DNA of 64,000 nucleotides from Janthinobacterium sp. 64 (GTDB lineage Bacteria; Pseudomonadota; Gammaproteobacteria; Burkholderiales; Burkholderiaceae_D). Within the stretch, counting starts at the first letter, position 1, and each line of letters begins with the position of its first letter. Positions 19,781 through 30,040 of the stretch are shown piece after piece. The stretch spans positions 1,488,001 to 1,552,000 of the forward strand of contig NZ_PHUG01000001.1 in assembly GCF_002813325.1 (NCBI RefSeq), read 5' to 3'. The position numbers were made by a program, and so were the translations under genes. A model generated the notes under the pieces. It saw only the letters and a list, made by a program, of their open reading frames with translations, was not told the DNA's origin and did not search any database.

Positions 19781-20630
19781 GGGGCACGACGGCGTCGCGT
19801 CCCAGCATGGCGGGGCGCAGCAGCTGCCAGGCGACCAGCATGACGCGGCACGCCGCCTCGCTGTCGCCGCACAGCAGGCGCACCACCACCAGCGATTTCA
19901 TGTGCGTGGCGCCAAACACGGCGCCGGCCGGCACGCCGATCTCGCGCACGGCCGCCAGCACGGAGGGAGAAACGGGTGCGCCGACGGCGATCAGGGTGGC
20001 GCACACCGTGTGCCCCCCAAGGCCCAGCGGGCTGGCCATCAGCGCGCCGCCGGCCGCCAGTACGCCCTGCTCCCACCACAGCAGCTTGCCGCCGCGGCGG
20101 ATCTGCACCTGCTGGCTGATGCTGCCCGTATTGAAAATTTCTCCCGAGGCGCTGCGCCCCAGGCAGACGATGTCACAGCCGATGTAGCTGGCGTCGACCG
20201 CCAGTTCCACCTCGTGGCGCAGGCGCACGCACGCCTGGTCGAAGAAGATGCTTTCCTGCGGCAGCCACTCGATGGCAGCGCCCCTGCCTGCGCGCAGCAC
20301 GATGTGCTGGCCCGAGACGTGGCCATTCGCGCGGTACCACTTGGCCGCGCCCGGCGACGTGAGCAAGGCATGCGCGCCTGCGCCCACGGTGGCGTCGACG
20401 GCCAGCTGGTCGCCACCGACCACGCCGCCGGGTGGATGAATGATGATGGCGTGGCAGACGGCCTCACCTTCCGGATACAGCGGCTTTTGCACGCGCAAGG
20501 GGCCGCTGTGCGTACGCTCGACGAGGCGGCTGACGCCATCGTGCAGCGCAAAACCCAGGCGCAAATGCGCCTGCCAGGCGCCGTGCGCGCTGGGCTGTGA
20601 AGGCATGGCTGGATGGGGTCTGTCTGGCAT
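19764..20630 (-). CDS. ureD: Urease accessory protein UreD
   Basis: UreD is the scaffold that docks UreF-UreG onto apo-urease for nickel insertion. The product is 288 residues from ATG 20630. An ATG at 20606 ([15 protein letters not shown]) or a TTG at 20639 are alternatives. Family blocks include [32 protein letters not shown] and [13 protein letters not shown]. It is the first gene of the ureDABCEFG-hupE operon. No clear promoter could be assigned in the 121-bp gap upstream. Confidence 0.95.
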   Translation of the reverse strand: MPDRPHPAMPSQPSAHGAWQAHLRLGFALHDGVSRLVERTHSGPLRVQKPLYPEGEAVCHAIIIHPPGGVVGGDQLAVDATVGAGAHALLTSPGAAKWYRANGHVSGQHIVLRAGRGAAIEWLPQESIFFDQACVRLRHEVELAVDASYIGCDIVCLGRSASGEIFNTGSISQQVQIRRGGKLLWWEQGVLAAGGALMASPLGLGGHTVCATLIAVGAPVSPSVLAAVREIGVPAGAVFGATHMKSLVVVRLLCGDSEAACRVMLVAWQLLRPAMLGRDAVVPRIWNT

Positions 20631-20760
20631 GCGGGGCAATCGCGTAAATAAGCGATTACCTAAGCAGGATATGTGCCAGCGTCAGGGGAAGAAAAAGTGA
20701 GAATCGTGCACCGCGCAGCAGCGGACGCACCGGCATGGTGCATCTGCCGCACCGCAGCGT

Positions 20761-22971
20761 TTATGTTGAGGCCACGGCCAGCGTACGCCGTTCGCGCAGC
20801 AAGGCCGTGAAGGCTTCGGCGGCCAGGGGGCGGCTGAAAAAATATCCCTGCATTTCATCGCAGCCGTGTTCCGTCAGGAAGTCGACCTGCGCGCGCGTTT
20901 CCACACCTTCGGCGATGACGCGCATGTCGAGATTGTGTGCCAGCGAGATGACGGAGCGGGCGATGGCCGCGTCGCTGCTGCTGGTGGTGACGTCGTCGAC
21001 GAAGGATTTGTCGATCTTCAGCACGTCGATGGGGAAACGCTTCAGGTAGCCCAGGCTGGAATAGCCGGTGCCGAAGTCGTCGAGCGAAATGCCCACGCCG
21101 ATATCCTTCAGGCGCGTGAGGGCCGCCACGGCCTTGTCCGGATCGCCCATCACCGTGCTTTCCGTGATTTCGATGCCGAGGCAGGCGGGCGCGATGGCGT
21201 ATTTGCGCAAGACCGCCTCGACGAACGGCACCGTGCGGTCCTGCGCGAACTGTTTGCCGGACAGGTTGACGGCCACCTTGATGCTGCCCAGGCCCGCGTC
21301 GTGCCAGGCGCGGATCTGCGCGCAGACGCCTTCGAGCACCCATTCGCCGATGGCCGTGATCAAGCCGTATTCCTCGGCCAGCGCGATGAACAGGCCCGGC
21401 GGCACCTTGCCCAGCACCGGATTATCCCAGCGCAGCAAGGCTTCCGCGCCCAGCAGGGCGCCCGTGCGCAAGCACATCTGCGGCTGGTAATGCACTGCGA
21501 ATTCGTCGCGGCAGATGGCGCCGCGCAGCTGCTGCTGCATCGCCAGGCGGGCGCGGATATCGCTGCCCATGCGCTCCGTGAAGAAGGCGTAATGGTCGCG
21601 CCCCATTTCCTTGGCCCGCACCAGGGCCGTGTCGGCGTGGCGCAGCACGTCGTCGAGGCTGTCGCCGTCGGCCGGGCACATGGCGATGCCGATGCTGGTC
21701 GTCAGGGCCAGGCGCTCGCCATCGACATTGAGCTCTTCGCGCAAGCCGGCCAGGATGGTTTGCGCCAGCGCCAAGGTCCGGCCCAGCAGGGCATCGTCCT
21801 GCAGCAGGATCTGGAATTCGTCGCCGCCCTGGCGCACCACGGTGTCGCCCTCGCGCACGCAGCCGGAGAGGAAACGCGCCACCACTTGCAGCGCCTTGTC
21901 GCCCACGGCCTGGCCGTGCGAATCGTTGATGTTCTTGAAGCGGTCCAGGTCCAGGCACATCAGCACCACTTGCTGGCCGTCGCGCACGGCGTTGGCGCGC
22001 GCCTGTTCGAAACGCTCGCGCAGCAGCACGCGGTTCGGCAAGCCCGTCAGCGCGTCGTGGTAGGACAGGAAATCGATCAGGTGCTGCTCGGCCTTGCGCT
22101 CGCTGATGTCGAGGAACACGCCCACGTAGTTGACGACGGCGCCGTCCGGGCCATGCACGGTGGACACGCTGAGCAGACAGGGGTAGGTGTCGCCGCTCTT
22201 GCGCCGCGTCTGCACCTCGCCCGACCAGCAGCCGCTGCTGCGCAAGCCCTGGCGCAGGGCCAGCAGCACCGCTTCGCCCGTGTATTCGGCGTGCAGGCGC
22301 ATGATGTCCGTGCCCACCACTTCCTGCGCCGCGTAGCCGGTGATGCGTGTAAAAGCGGGATTGGCGGTGACGATGACGCCAGCCGCATCGGTGATCAAAA
22401 TGGCGTCCTGGGTCGCTTCGAAGACCTGGCCCGACAGGCGCAGCAATTCTTCATTGGCGCGGCGGATCTGCACTTCGCGCGCCAGGGTGCTGGCCACCTG
22501 CTCCAGTTCCGCCGTGCGTTCGGCCACTCTGCGCTCCAGGTTGGCGCGCTCCTGCGCCAGCTGCAGCTGCGCCCGCGCCAGGCGCACGTGCGCATCGGTA
22601 CGGGCGAGGATTTCCTCGGCCTGGAAGGGCTTGGCGATGAAGTCGACGGCGCCCAGCGCAAAGCCGCGCACCTTGTCGTCCGTATCGTACTGGGCCGACA
22701 GGAAGATCACCGGCACCTGGCGCAGGGACGGTATCTCCTTCAGACGGCGACAGACTTCAAAGCCGTCGAGACCCGGCATGCGCACGTCGAGCAGGATCAG
22801 CTCGGGCGGACGCGCCTGGGCCGTCCACAGGGCCAGTTCACCGTTCGGCGCCTGGCGCACGGCATAACCGGCGCCGCCCAGCAAGTCGCTCAACAGCTTC
22901 AGCGAAGCCGGCGTATCTTCAACGATCAGTACTTCGCCCTTCGAATTCACTTCCGAAAAATCGCGGTGCAT
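20761..22971 (-). CDS. Receiver-PAS-GGDEF-EAL response regulator
   Basis: A 736-residue cyclic-di-GMP enzyme. The N-terminal receiver (about 13-130) has phospho-acceptor Asp-62 in LILLDVRMPG. A coiled-coil linker and a PAS domain (about 180-300) follow. The GGDEF domain keeps the intact motif RQGGDEF, and the EAL domain keeps GAEALLRW and DDFGTGYSSLGYL, so both synthesis and hydrolysis may be possible. It lies 175 bp downstream of two sensor kinases on the same strand and is their likely output. Confidence 0.95.
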   Translation of the reverse strand: MHRDFSEVNSKGEVLIVEDTPASLKLLSDLLGGAGYAVRQAPNGELALWTAQARPPELILLDVRMPGLDGFEVCRRLKEIPSLRQVPVIFLSAQYDTDDKVRGFALGAVDFIAKPFQAEEILARTDAHVRLARAQLQLAQERANLERRVAERTAELEQVASTLAREVQIRRANEELLRLSGQVFEATQDAILITDAAGVIVTANPAFTRITGYAAQEVVGTDIMRLHAEYTGEAVLLALRQGLRSSGCWSGEVQTRRKSGDTYPCLLSVSTVHGPDGAVVNYVGVFLDISERKAEQHLIDFLSYHDALTGLPNRVLLRERFEQARANAVRDGQQVVLMCLDLDRFKNINDSHGQAVGDKALQVVARFLSGCVREGDTVVRQGGDEFQILLQDDALLGRTLALAQTILAGLREELNVDGERLALTTSIGIAMCPADGDSLDDVLRHADTALVRAKEMGRDHYAFFTERMGSDIRARLAMQQQLRGAICRDEFAVHYQPQMCLRTGALLGAEALLRWDNPVLGKVPPGLFIALAEEYGLITAIGEWVLEGVCAQIRAWHDAGLGSIKVAVNLSGKQFAQDRTVPFVEAVLRKYAIAPACLGIEITESTVMGDPDKAVAALTRLKDIGVGISLDDFGTGYSSLGYLKRFPIDVLKIDKSFVDDVTTSSSDAAIARSVISLAHNLDMRVIAEGVETRAQVDFLTEHGCDEMQGYFFSRPLAAEAFTALLRERRTLAVAST

Positions 22972-23146
22972 GTAGCAGTTCTCTCAGCTTTGGATGAGGC
23001 GCGGCGGTCGGTTGCCACGCTGGACAAGACATTTCTTTTGCGATGAACTACGTACTATCATCATAATCTTTATTGCAATTTAGCACCATCCATCCACGGC
23101 ACTTAGTCCGTCTTTTCAGCGAATCCGATGTTGTCAGCCCACACTT

Positions 23147-25312
23147 TCAAGTATGCGCCAGCGCGCCCTCGCTCTCCAGCAAGACGCACAGCTGACGGTA
23201 CTGGTGCTGGTCTAGCATGGCCTGCAGCGGCACCAGCAACGGCGCCGCTGCCGCCGGCAGGGCCGCCAGCAGCTGCGCCACCCTGGCCAGGTTCAATTCG
23301 CGCAGCGCCACCAGCAAGGCGGCGCGCTCTTCTCCCGTCAGCAGCAGCAAGTCTTGCGCCTGCAGTGCCGGCAGCACTGCCGCCTGCGCCGGCATGGCCG
23401 GCGGCGCGGGAGCCTGCAGTGGCGCCTGCGCCGCCTGCGCGGGTATGCTGAAACGGAAGGTGGCGCCCTGCCCCGGCGTCGATTCGACCGTCAGTTCGCC
23501 TTTCATCAACTGCACGAACTCGCGCGAAATGGCCAGACCCAGGCCCGTGCCATCCTTCGGTCCCGCGCTGTCGGCCTGCACGAAGGGCTCAAAAATGCGC
23601 TGCTGGTCTTCCGGCGCGATGCCGATGCCCGTATCGCTGACGGCGAACGACAGCATCCATAGCCCGCCATCGCGCCGCTCGCCGCGCACGCGCAGGGTGA
23701 CCTCGCCGCCGCCGGCGAACTTGACGGCATTCGACATCAGATTCAGCAGTACCTGGCGCAGGCGCGTCGCGTCGAGCAGCACCGCCGCCGGCAGGTCCGC
23801 ACAATCGAGGCGCAGGGCCAGCCCCTGCTGCTCAGCGCGCATGCCCAGCATGTCCATCACCTCCTGCAACAGGGGCGCCAGCGCCACCACGGCCGTCTGC
23901 GCCTGCAGGTGCCCCGCCTCGCCCTTCGACAGTTCGAGGATTTCATTGATCAGGGTGAGCAAATGATTGCCGGAGCGGTGGATGATGGCCAGGTTGCGCT
24001 TTTCATCGTCCTGCATGTTGGGCGAGGCGGCCATCAGGCGCGAAAAACCGATCACGGAATTCAAGGGCGTGCGCAGTTCATGGCTCATGTTCGCCAGGAA
24101 GGTGCTCTTGGCGCGGTTCGCGGCCTGCGCCTGGCTGACGGCCACCGACAGGGCGCTCGTGCGCTCGGCCACCAGTTCTTCCAGGTGGTGGCGGTGGCGC
24201 AGCAGTTCCAGTTCGGCCTCGCGGTGCGCCGTGATGTCGTAGTTCGAGCCCACCAGGCGCATCGGCAAGCCGCGCCCGTCGCGGAAGATCACGGCATCGG
24301 CCTTGATGTAGCGGATGGCGCCATCGGGCCACAGGATGCGGTACTCGTGCGTGAAGGCCTGGCCGGCGCCCAGCGCGGCGCGCAGGGCCTCCTTGGCCGC
24401 CGGCACGTCGTCCGGCACCAGCGCCGCGCGCCAGATCGCCGCCGGCGACATGCTGCTGGCCGCATCGGCCTTGAACTGCGCGTACATCTGTTCATCCCAT
24501 TGCAATGCGTCGCTGCTGACGCTCCAGTCCCAGATGCCGATGCTGGCCGCGCCCGTCGCCATCTGCACGCGCTCCTCGCTGCGCTGCAGGGCGCGGTAGC
24601 GGCTGTCGAGCAGCGCCACCATGTCGCGGATGGAGCGGTACAAGGTGCGCAGTTCGCCCAGGAACCACGCTTTCGGCTGCGTGCCGAATGCTTCTCCCTG
24701 CCCCGCCTCGACACCGGCCGCATACTGGCCGATGGCCTTCAACGGCTTGAGCATCAGGCACCACATGAGCAGCCAGATGCTGGCCACCAGGATGACGTCG
24801 AGCGCCACGATCATGGCGCCGATGCCCAGCGCGCGCTGCCGCAGCTGCGCGTGCAGCAGGGCCGGCGTGGCATACACGGCCACGCTGCCGATGACTTGTC
24901 CGCCCATCGTCACGGGGCGCCGCTGCACCAGCCAGCCCGGCTCCGCGACAAGCGAGGAAAAGCTCTCGATGGCGCCGGCCGCCGTGCGGCGCAGGACCAG
25001 CGCTTCCTTGCCGATGCCCGGCGTGAGGGAGCTGGCCACCAGGTCGCGCTTGCCCAGCATGCTGCGCATGATGGCCTGCATCTGCTTTTCATCGAGATTC
25101 CACAAGGGCAGTTCGATGGCCACGGCCAGCTGGTCCGCGCTGACGGCCAGACTGCGATGCAGCTGCTGCCAGCGCTGCTCGCGTTCGGACTGGTAAAACA
25201 GCACGGCAAACACCAGCAGCAGCGCGGTGACGACGCAGGTCAGCGCCACGCTGACGGCCAGCACGATGGACACGCTGCCCAGGCGCGCGCCTTTGGGTGC
25301 GTGAAACGTCAT
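23147..25312 (-). CDS. Membrane sensor histidine kinase with HAMP and PAS
   Basis: A 721-residue kinase. It has a transmembrane helix at about 13-37, a periplasmic sensor of about 125 residues, and a second helix at about 165-190. A HAMP-like linker, a PAS/PAC domain, and HisKA with His-411 in [16 protein letters not shown] follow. The HATPase has GTGLGLAISREFVQL. There is no receiver. The C-terminal 75 residues form an Ala/Leu-rich helical domain (LDQHQYRQLCVLLESE) also found in the preceding kinase. ATG overlaps the upstream gene's stop (ATGA), showing coupling. Confidence 0.94.
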   Translation of the reverse strand: MTFHAPKGARLGSVSIVLAVSVALTCVVTALLLVFAVLFYQSEREQRWQQLHRSLAVSADQLAVAIELPLWNLDEKQMQAIMRSMLGKRDLVASSLTPGIGKEALVLRRTAAGAIESFSSLVAEPGWLVQRRPVTMGGQVIGSVAVYATPALLHAQLRQRALGIGAMIVALDVILVASIWLLMWCLMLKPLKAIGQYAAGVEAGQGEAFGTQPKAWFLGELRTLYRSIRDMVALLDSRYRALQRSEERVQMATGAASIGIWDWSVSSDALQWDEQMYAQFKADAASSMSPAAIWRAALVPDDVPAAKEALRAALGAGQAFTHEYRILWPDGAIRYIKADAVIFRDGRGLPMRLVGSNYDITAHREAELELLRHRHHLEELVAERTSALSVAVSQAQAANRAKSTFLANMSHELRTPLNSVIGFSRLMAASPNMQDDEKRNLAIIHRSGNHLLTLINEILELSKGEAGHLQAQTAVVALAPLLQEVMDMLGMRAEQQGLALRLDCADLPAAVLLDATRLRQVLLNLMSNAVKFAGGGEVTLRVRGERRDGGLWMLSFAVSDTGIGIAPEDQQRIFEPFVQADSAGPKDGTGLGLAISREFVQLMKGELTVESTPGQGATFRFSIPAQAAQAPLQAPAPPAMPAQAAVLPALQAQDLLLLTGEERAALLVALRELNLARVAQLLAALPAAAAPLLVPLQAMLDQHQYRQLCVLLESEGALAHT

Positions 25313-28300
25313 GCGTCTTCGCCCAGCGGTTCGCTGGCCAGCTGCGTCAGCAAGGCGCACAGCGGCTGGTACTGGTGCTGTTCCAGCATGGCGGCGATGT
25401 GCGCGGCCAGCTGCGGCAGGCCCGTCGCCACGCCAGCCAGCACGATGGCGCTGCGCCGCAAATCGAGGGCTTGCACGGATTCGAGCAGCGCCTGCCGCTC
25501 GGCTGCGCCCAGCTGGCCCAGCGCCTGCTGCAAATCAAAGGCCGGCGCCGGTACGCGCGGCGGCGCGCCGGCGGTGCGCTGAAAGCGCACACCCAGTTGC
25601 TGCTCCAGCATGGCGAACAGGTGTTCCTGCTCGATCGGCTTGCGCAGGAAGCCGTCGGCGCCGGCCGCCAGCGCCTCCTGCTTTTCTTCTTCGAAGGCGG
25701 AAGCGGTCATGATCACCAGGCGCGGCTGCACCAGCGCCGGCTGCGCGCGCAGCCAGCGCGTCAGCGCCAGTCCATCCATGTCGGGCATGCGCCAGTCGCT
25801 CAGCACGATGTCGTAGCGCTGCGCCGCCAGCATGGCTTGCGCCTGCACGCCGCCCGCCGCTTCGCGCAGCTGGAAGCCCAGCGGCGCCAGCAAGCCGGCC
25901 AGCAGCTTGCGGCAGTTGTCATCATCATCGACCAGCAGCACCATGCGCCCGCGCTGGCCCGGCGGCAGGCGCGCCACGCGGCCCGGCGCCAGCGGCGCGG
26001 CGGCAGGGCATTGCACGCAGGGCGCGCGCAAATCGAAGTGGAACACGGAGCCGGCCCCCAGGGTCGATTCGACGCGCAGCTCGCCGCCCATCAGGCGCAC
26101 GAATTCGCGCGAAATGGTCAGCCCCAGTCCCGTGCCGGCTTGCGCCACGGCGCTGTCGGCCTGCACGAACGGTTCAAAGATGCGTTCCAGATCCGCTTGC
26201 GCAATGCCGCTGCCCGTATCGCGCACGGCAAACGCCAGCGCCACCTGCCCGCCTTCTGCCGTCTGGCACGCCAGCGACAGGGTCACGCTGCCCTGCTCGA
26301 TGAACTTGAGCGCGTTCGACAGCAAATTGAGCAGCACCTGGCGCAGCTTGGCGCCGTCGAGGCGCACCAGCGGCGGCACGCCGGAACGTTCGATCTGCAG
26401 CGCGATGCCCTGGTCGCTCGATCGCATGCGCACCATCTCGAGCACCTCGTCGAGCAAGCCATTCAAGTCCACGGGTCCCGTTTGCAGCTGCATGCGGCCC
26501 GCTTCGATTTTCGACAATTCAAGGATGTCGTTGATCAAGGTGAGCAAATGGTGGCCGGCGCGGTTGATGATGGCCAGGTTATGCTTTTCTTCCTCAAACA
26601 TGCTGCTCGAATCGGCCATCATCTGCGAAAAACCGATCACGGAATTCAAGGGCGTGCGCAGTTCGTGGCTCATGTTGGCCAGGAAGACGCTTTTCGCGCG
26701 ATTCGCCGATTCGGCCTCGGTGACGGCCACCGATAAGGCCGCCGTGCGCTGCTGCACCAGTTCTTCCAGGTGGTCGCGGTAGCCGAGCAATTCCTGCTCG
26801 CTGTGCTTGCGCTCGGAAATGTCGACGATGCCGCTGCGCACCAGGCGCCGCCCTTCCATGGGCAACTTGACCAGCCGCACCTCGCAGGGAAAAATGCTGC
26901 CGTCCGCGCGCCGCACATTGCGCTCCACCAGGACAGGCTCGCCCAGCATGGCGCGGCGCAGATGCTCTTCCATCATCAGCCCCAGCGGCAAGCCATCGGG
27001 CTGCTTGCCCGTATACAGGTCGAACGGCCCGCGCGCCAGCAGCGCTGCACGCGACAGGCCCAGCATGCGCTGCGCGCTGCTGTTGGCGTCGACGAAGCGG
27101 TCCAGGTCCAGGTCGTACACCAGGATGGCTTCCGGCGCATGCTCGACCAGGATGCGGAAGCGCTGCTCGCTCTCGCGCGCCTCGCTCTCGGCGCGGCGCA
27201 GGCGCCGCCGCTGCAGCAGCAAGGCGCTCAGCAAGCCGGCCATCACGATGAAAACGCCGCCCACCAGCAGCACGGCAACGCGGTGTTCGTGCCACAGTTG
27301 CGGCGGCCGGTTGAAGAACAGCGTGTGCGGCGGCAGGCGGCTGATGTCGGCATCCCAGCGCTGCAGCTGTTCCCAGTCATACATGGGTACCGGGCGGACC
27401 GGCGGCAGCAAGGCGCCCGGCGCGGCGGGCGCCTTGCCCGCCAGCACAGCCAGCGACAGCTGCGCCACCTGCTGCGCGGCCTGTTCGATGTGCAGGATGG
27501 AGCCACCGAGGATGCCCTTGCCGACCGTCGCGTTATACATGCCAAAGGCAGGTACATTCGCCAGCCGTGCCAGTTCCCCGGCAAACTGCACCGGCGTGGC
27601 GATGGCGCCGTCGACGTCGCGGTTGACAGTGCCCGCCACCAGCACGCTATCGGCGGGCAGGCGCGCCACCGCCGCGCGCATCTGCGCCAGGGTCAGGTCA
27701 TCGAGGTAGCGCATGGCCACCTTGCCCTGCCACGCCAACGCCGCCTGCTGCATGCTGCGCTTCAATGCCTGGTCGGCCTCGCTGGTGCCAACGGCCATGA
27801 CGATGGTTTTGGTCTCCGGGAACAGCGCCATGGCCTGCGCCAGCGTGCCGGGAAAATCGACATTCGCCTTTTGCTGCCAGATGGATGCCGGGCTGCCCGC
27901 CGGCAAGGCCCTGCCCGAGGTGTTAATCGCCAGCACGGGCACGCCGCGCGCCAGCGGCGCCAGGTCCGACAGCAAAAAATCGAGCGCGGGCTGCTGCATG
28001 GCGATGATGAGGTCGGCCTTGCGCCCCATCATCTGGGTGTATCTCAAAAGCAACAAATCACGCATCTCGTTGCGCAGCGCCGGGTCGCCCTGGGTATTGA
28101 GGTTCAGGTGCTCGACCATGATGTCTTCGCTGGCCAGGCCCGCGGCGGCCATGGCGGCCACATAGGTGCGCGTGTACGATTCCACGCCGGCGCGGCCATA
28201 GTCGTAGGCGTTGAGGAACAGCACGCGCTGGCCCTGGTGCGGCGGTGCGACGGTGGGCGCTGCTGCCGGCAAGGCGGCGCAGGGGGCGGCGACACAGAAC

Positions 28301-28374
28301 GCCAGCAGCAATGCGCAGCAGCAGCGGCGCACCGCTGCCCTGCCCTGCCCACCGCCCGGCACATCACGCATCAT
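25309..28374 (-). CDS. Hybrid histidine kinase with periplasmic binding-protein sensor
   Basis: A 1021-residue membrane sensor. After a signal peptide, residues about 45-330 resemble ABC-type substrate-binding proteins (VLFLNAYDYGRAGVES, IIAMQQPALDFLLSDL). A transmembrane helix near 370-390 leads to PAS (about 405-525), HisKA with His-570 ([15 protein letters not shown]) and HATPase. A receiver with Asp-860 (VLSDWRMPDMDG) and a C-terminal helical domain (LEQHQYQPLCALL) complete the protein. It probably senses a small extracellular ligand and relays phosphate to the coupled kinase and GGDEF-EAL protein. The ligand is unknown. Two adjacent ATG starts. Confidence 0.93.
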   Translation of the reverse strand: MMRDVPGGGQGRAAVRRCCCALLLAFCVAAPCAALPAAAPTVAPPHQGQRVLFLNAYDYGRAGVESYTRTYVAAMAAAGLASEDIMVEHLNLNTQGDPALRNEMRDLLLLRYTQMMGRKADLIIAMQQPALDFLLSDLAPLARGVPVLAINTSGRALPAGSPASIWQQKANVDFPGTLAQAMALFPETKTIVMAVGTSEADQALKRSMQQAALAWQGKVAMRYLDDLTLAQMRAAVARLPADSVLVAGTVNRDVDGAIATPVQFAGELARLANVPAFGMYNATVGKGILGGSILHIEQAAQQVAQLSLAVLAGKAPAAPGALLPPVRPVPMYDWEQLQRWDADISRLPPHTLFFNRPPQLWHEHRVAVLLVGGVFIVMAGLLSALLLQRRRLRRAESEARESEQRFRILVEHAPEAILVYDLDLDRFVDANSSAQRMLGLSRAALLARGPFDLYTGKQPDGLPLGLMMEEHLRRAMLGEPVLVERNVRRADGSIFPCEVRLVKLPMEGRRLVRSGIVDISERKHSEQELLGYRDHLEELVQQRTAALSVAVTEAESANRAKSVFLANMSHELRTPLNSVIGFSQMMADSSSMFEEEKHNLAIINRAGHHLLTLINDILELSKIEAGRMQLQTGPVDLNGLLDEVLEMVRMRSSDQGIALQIERSGVPPLVRLDGAKLRQVLLNLLSNALKFIEQGSVTLSLACQTAEGGQVALAFAVRDTGSGIAQADLERIFEPFVQADSAVAQAGTGLGLTISREFVRLMGGELRVESTLGAGSVFHFDLRAPCVQCPAAAPLAPGRVARLPPGQRGRMVLLVDDDDNCRKLLAGLLAPLGFQLREAAGGVQAQAMLAAQRYDIVLSDWRMPDMDGLALTRWLRAQPALVQPRLVIMTASAFEEEKQEALAAGADGFLRKPIEQEHLFAMLEQQLGVRFQRTAGAPPRVPAPAFDLQQALGQLGAAERQALLESVQALDLRRSAIVLAGVATGLPQLAAHIAAMLEQHQYQPLCALLTQLASEPLGEDA

Positions 28375-28521
28375 TCGCCATGCCCATGCTCACTCCCGCC
28401 TGTCACCATGTTTCACCCATGCGCTGGCTGATCAGCCACCGACACTTACAAAAACATGATAACGTCAACTGCAGGGACAAGTCCATTCCTTAGGGCAATC
28501 TTTTGACAATCCGCCCGCTCG

Positions 28522-29868
28522 TTACGCCGCGGTGCCGCTAATACCGAACAATTCCAGCTTCAGCCCTTTTATGCCGGACGGCACATAAATCGCAATCGCC
28601 TGGGCCTTGATCATGCTGTCATAAATACTGCCCTTGCCATCGATGGAAAAATAATATGTGTTCGGCCGCACCGGCACTTCAGCAGGAACCTGGGCCATAT
28701 GACGCAACTCGGCACCCGGAAGTGCCCGGCCCAGTAACAGGTCGATATTGTCCGGAGATGAAATCTTGAACTGCAGCGGCACCGTGGCGACCAGTTCCAG
28801 CGCCGGCATATCGGCGTTTACCGCAAGACAGAGTTCGGTCTGACGGTCAATCCGCTTGGCGTCGAGCAAGCCGTGATAGTGGGTGTTTTGTTGCGCGTCG
28901 TTGGACAGCGCAATCGGGAAGTAACGCGACAGGAGCACCGTATCGATCAAGTCGCGAATGATGCCATCGAGCTTGCCGAAACCGGGAGCCGCGTCATCAT
29001 GAGAATAAGCCGGCAGGTCGCTCAGTGTGTATTTTTTCGAAAACGTCATCAAGCCACCGGCCAATGCCATCAATTTTTCAAACAAATACACGGGATGGTG
29101 GCGCCGGTAACTGGCGCAATGACTGAGCGTGGCGCTGGCCGTGCTCAAGGTATTGAGCATCCAGAACGAGGAAACATCGCCGCCATGAAATTCCACCGTA
29201 TGGTTACCGGGCTGGCGGTGGCGGCTGTACAGCGCTTCAATTTTCGCGCCCATGCGGTCGATCAGCGACTCGAGCATTTTCTGCAGCGAAGACTCGGCGC
29301 TGATGGTCAGGCCGGGTGGAATGAAGGAAGTATCGACTTCGAAGCCGCCGTTGCCGGCGCGGTACAGACGAATCACCGGGATGGCAAGGTAATCATTCAG
29401 GGGCTCCAGTTGCGACAGCAGATACACGCGCTTCTTCAAATAAGCCACCTCGATGCTGACTGCCTCGCTGTACAGATCCGGGGTTTCGACATCCGCCTGG
29501 ACATAGCGCGCGCCTGCGGAGCTCACATTGCCGCCATGTGCCTGCAGCGCCGGTAGCGCGGCATAAAAAGTAAAGCTATGTTCGCTGGACGGCAGCTTGG
29601 ACAGGTCAACGGCACTGGGCAATACATCGCCAAGCGGCGCCTCAAACAGCTCGCCATCCTGAAAGACCAGCGACATGGCGTCCGCCCGCAGGCTATTGTT
29701 GGCCAGTGCATCCGCATTCCAGCTGACGCCATGCACGCCCCATAAATGGGGATTAATCAACGAGGCCAGTCGTTGCAGGCGCGCTTCATGGTAGCGGTCC
29801 AGCTGCTGGAATTGCTGGGGACCGATGGCCAGGCCTTCGGACCACAGTAATTTGGATGGCAATGTCAT
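28522..29868 (-). CDS. tssK: Type VI secretion baseplate subunit TssK
   Basis: TssK links the T6SS baseplate to the membrane complex. The 448-residue product begins MTLPSKLLWSEGLAIGPQQF, followed by QQLDRYHEARL, the hallmark TssK start. The middle has the YLAIPVIRL block, and the receptor-like C-terminal domain ends LELFGISGTAA. The ATG at 29868 is chosen because GGAG lies at the right distance; the ATG at 29880 overlaps that ribosome site. It is divergent from tssF. Confidence 0.95.
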   Translation of the reverse strand: MTLPSKLLWSEGLAIGPQQFQQLDRYHEARLQRLASLINPHLWGVHGVSWNADALANNSLRADAMSLVFQDGELFEAPLGDVLPSAVDLSKLPSSEHSFTFYAALPALQAHGGNVSSAGARYVQADVETPDLYSEAVSIEVAYLKKRVYLLSQLEPLNDYLAIPVIRLYRAGNGGFEVDTSFIPPGLTISAESSLQKMLESLIDRMGAKIEALYSRHRQPGNHTVEFHGGDVSSFWMLNTLSTASATLSHCASYRRHHPVYLFEKLMALAGGLMTFSKKYTLSDLPAYSHDDAAPGFGKLDGIIRDLIDTVLLSRYFPIALSNDAQQNTHYHGLLDAKRIDRQTELCLAVNADMPALELVATVPLQFKISSPDNIDLLLGRALPGAELRHMAQVPAEVPVRPNTYYFSIDGKGSIYDSMIKAQAIAIYVPSGIKGLKLELFGISGTAA

Positions 29869-30040
29869 GGCGTTCTCCATGGTGAGCGTTGGAATCTTGC
29901 TGCCTTGCCAGTCTGATGTTGTTAGCTTGAAAGCCCTTGATGTTGCGCAGCACCCTGTTCAATTATTTGCGCAAACGCAATTTGCCTTTTAGAAAACGCT
30001 CGGATACTGGCCATTCCGCCGCAAAGACACAGGAAAAGAG

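Noticed and set aside
26770..28431. Long plus-strand open frame across the hybrid kinase
   Set aside because: It is an antisense shadow of GC-rich coding sequence; the minus-strand frame has complete kinase, PAS and receiver motifs.
28375..28521. Promoter for the hybrid kinase with TTGACG as a -35 box
   Set aside because: The nearest -10-like hexamer is only 14 bp away and poor, so no promoter is claimed in this 147-bp gap.
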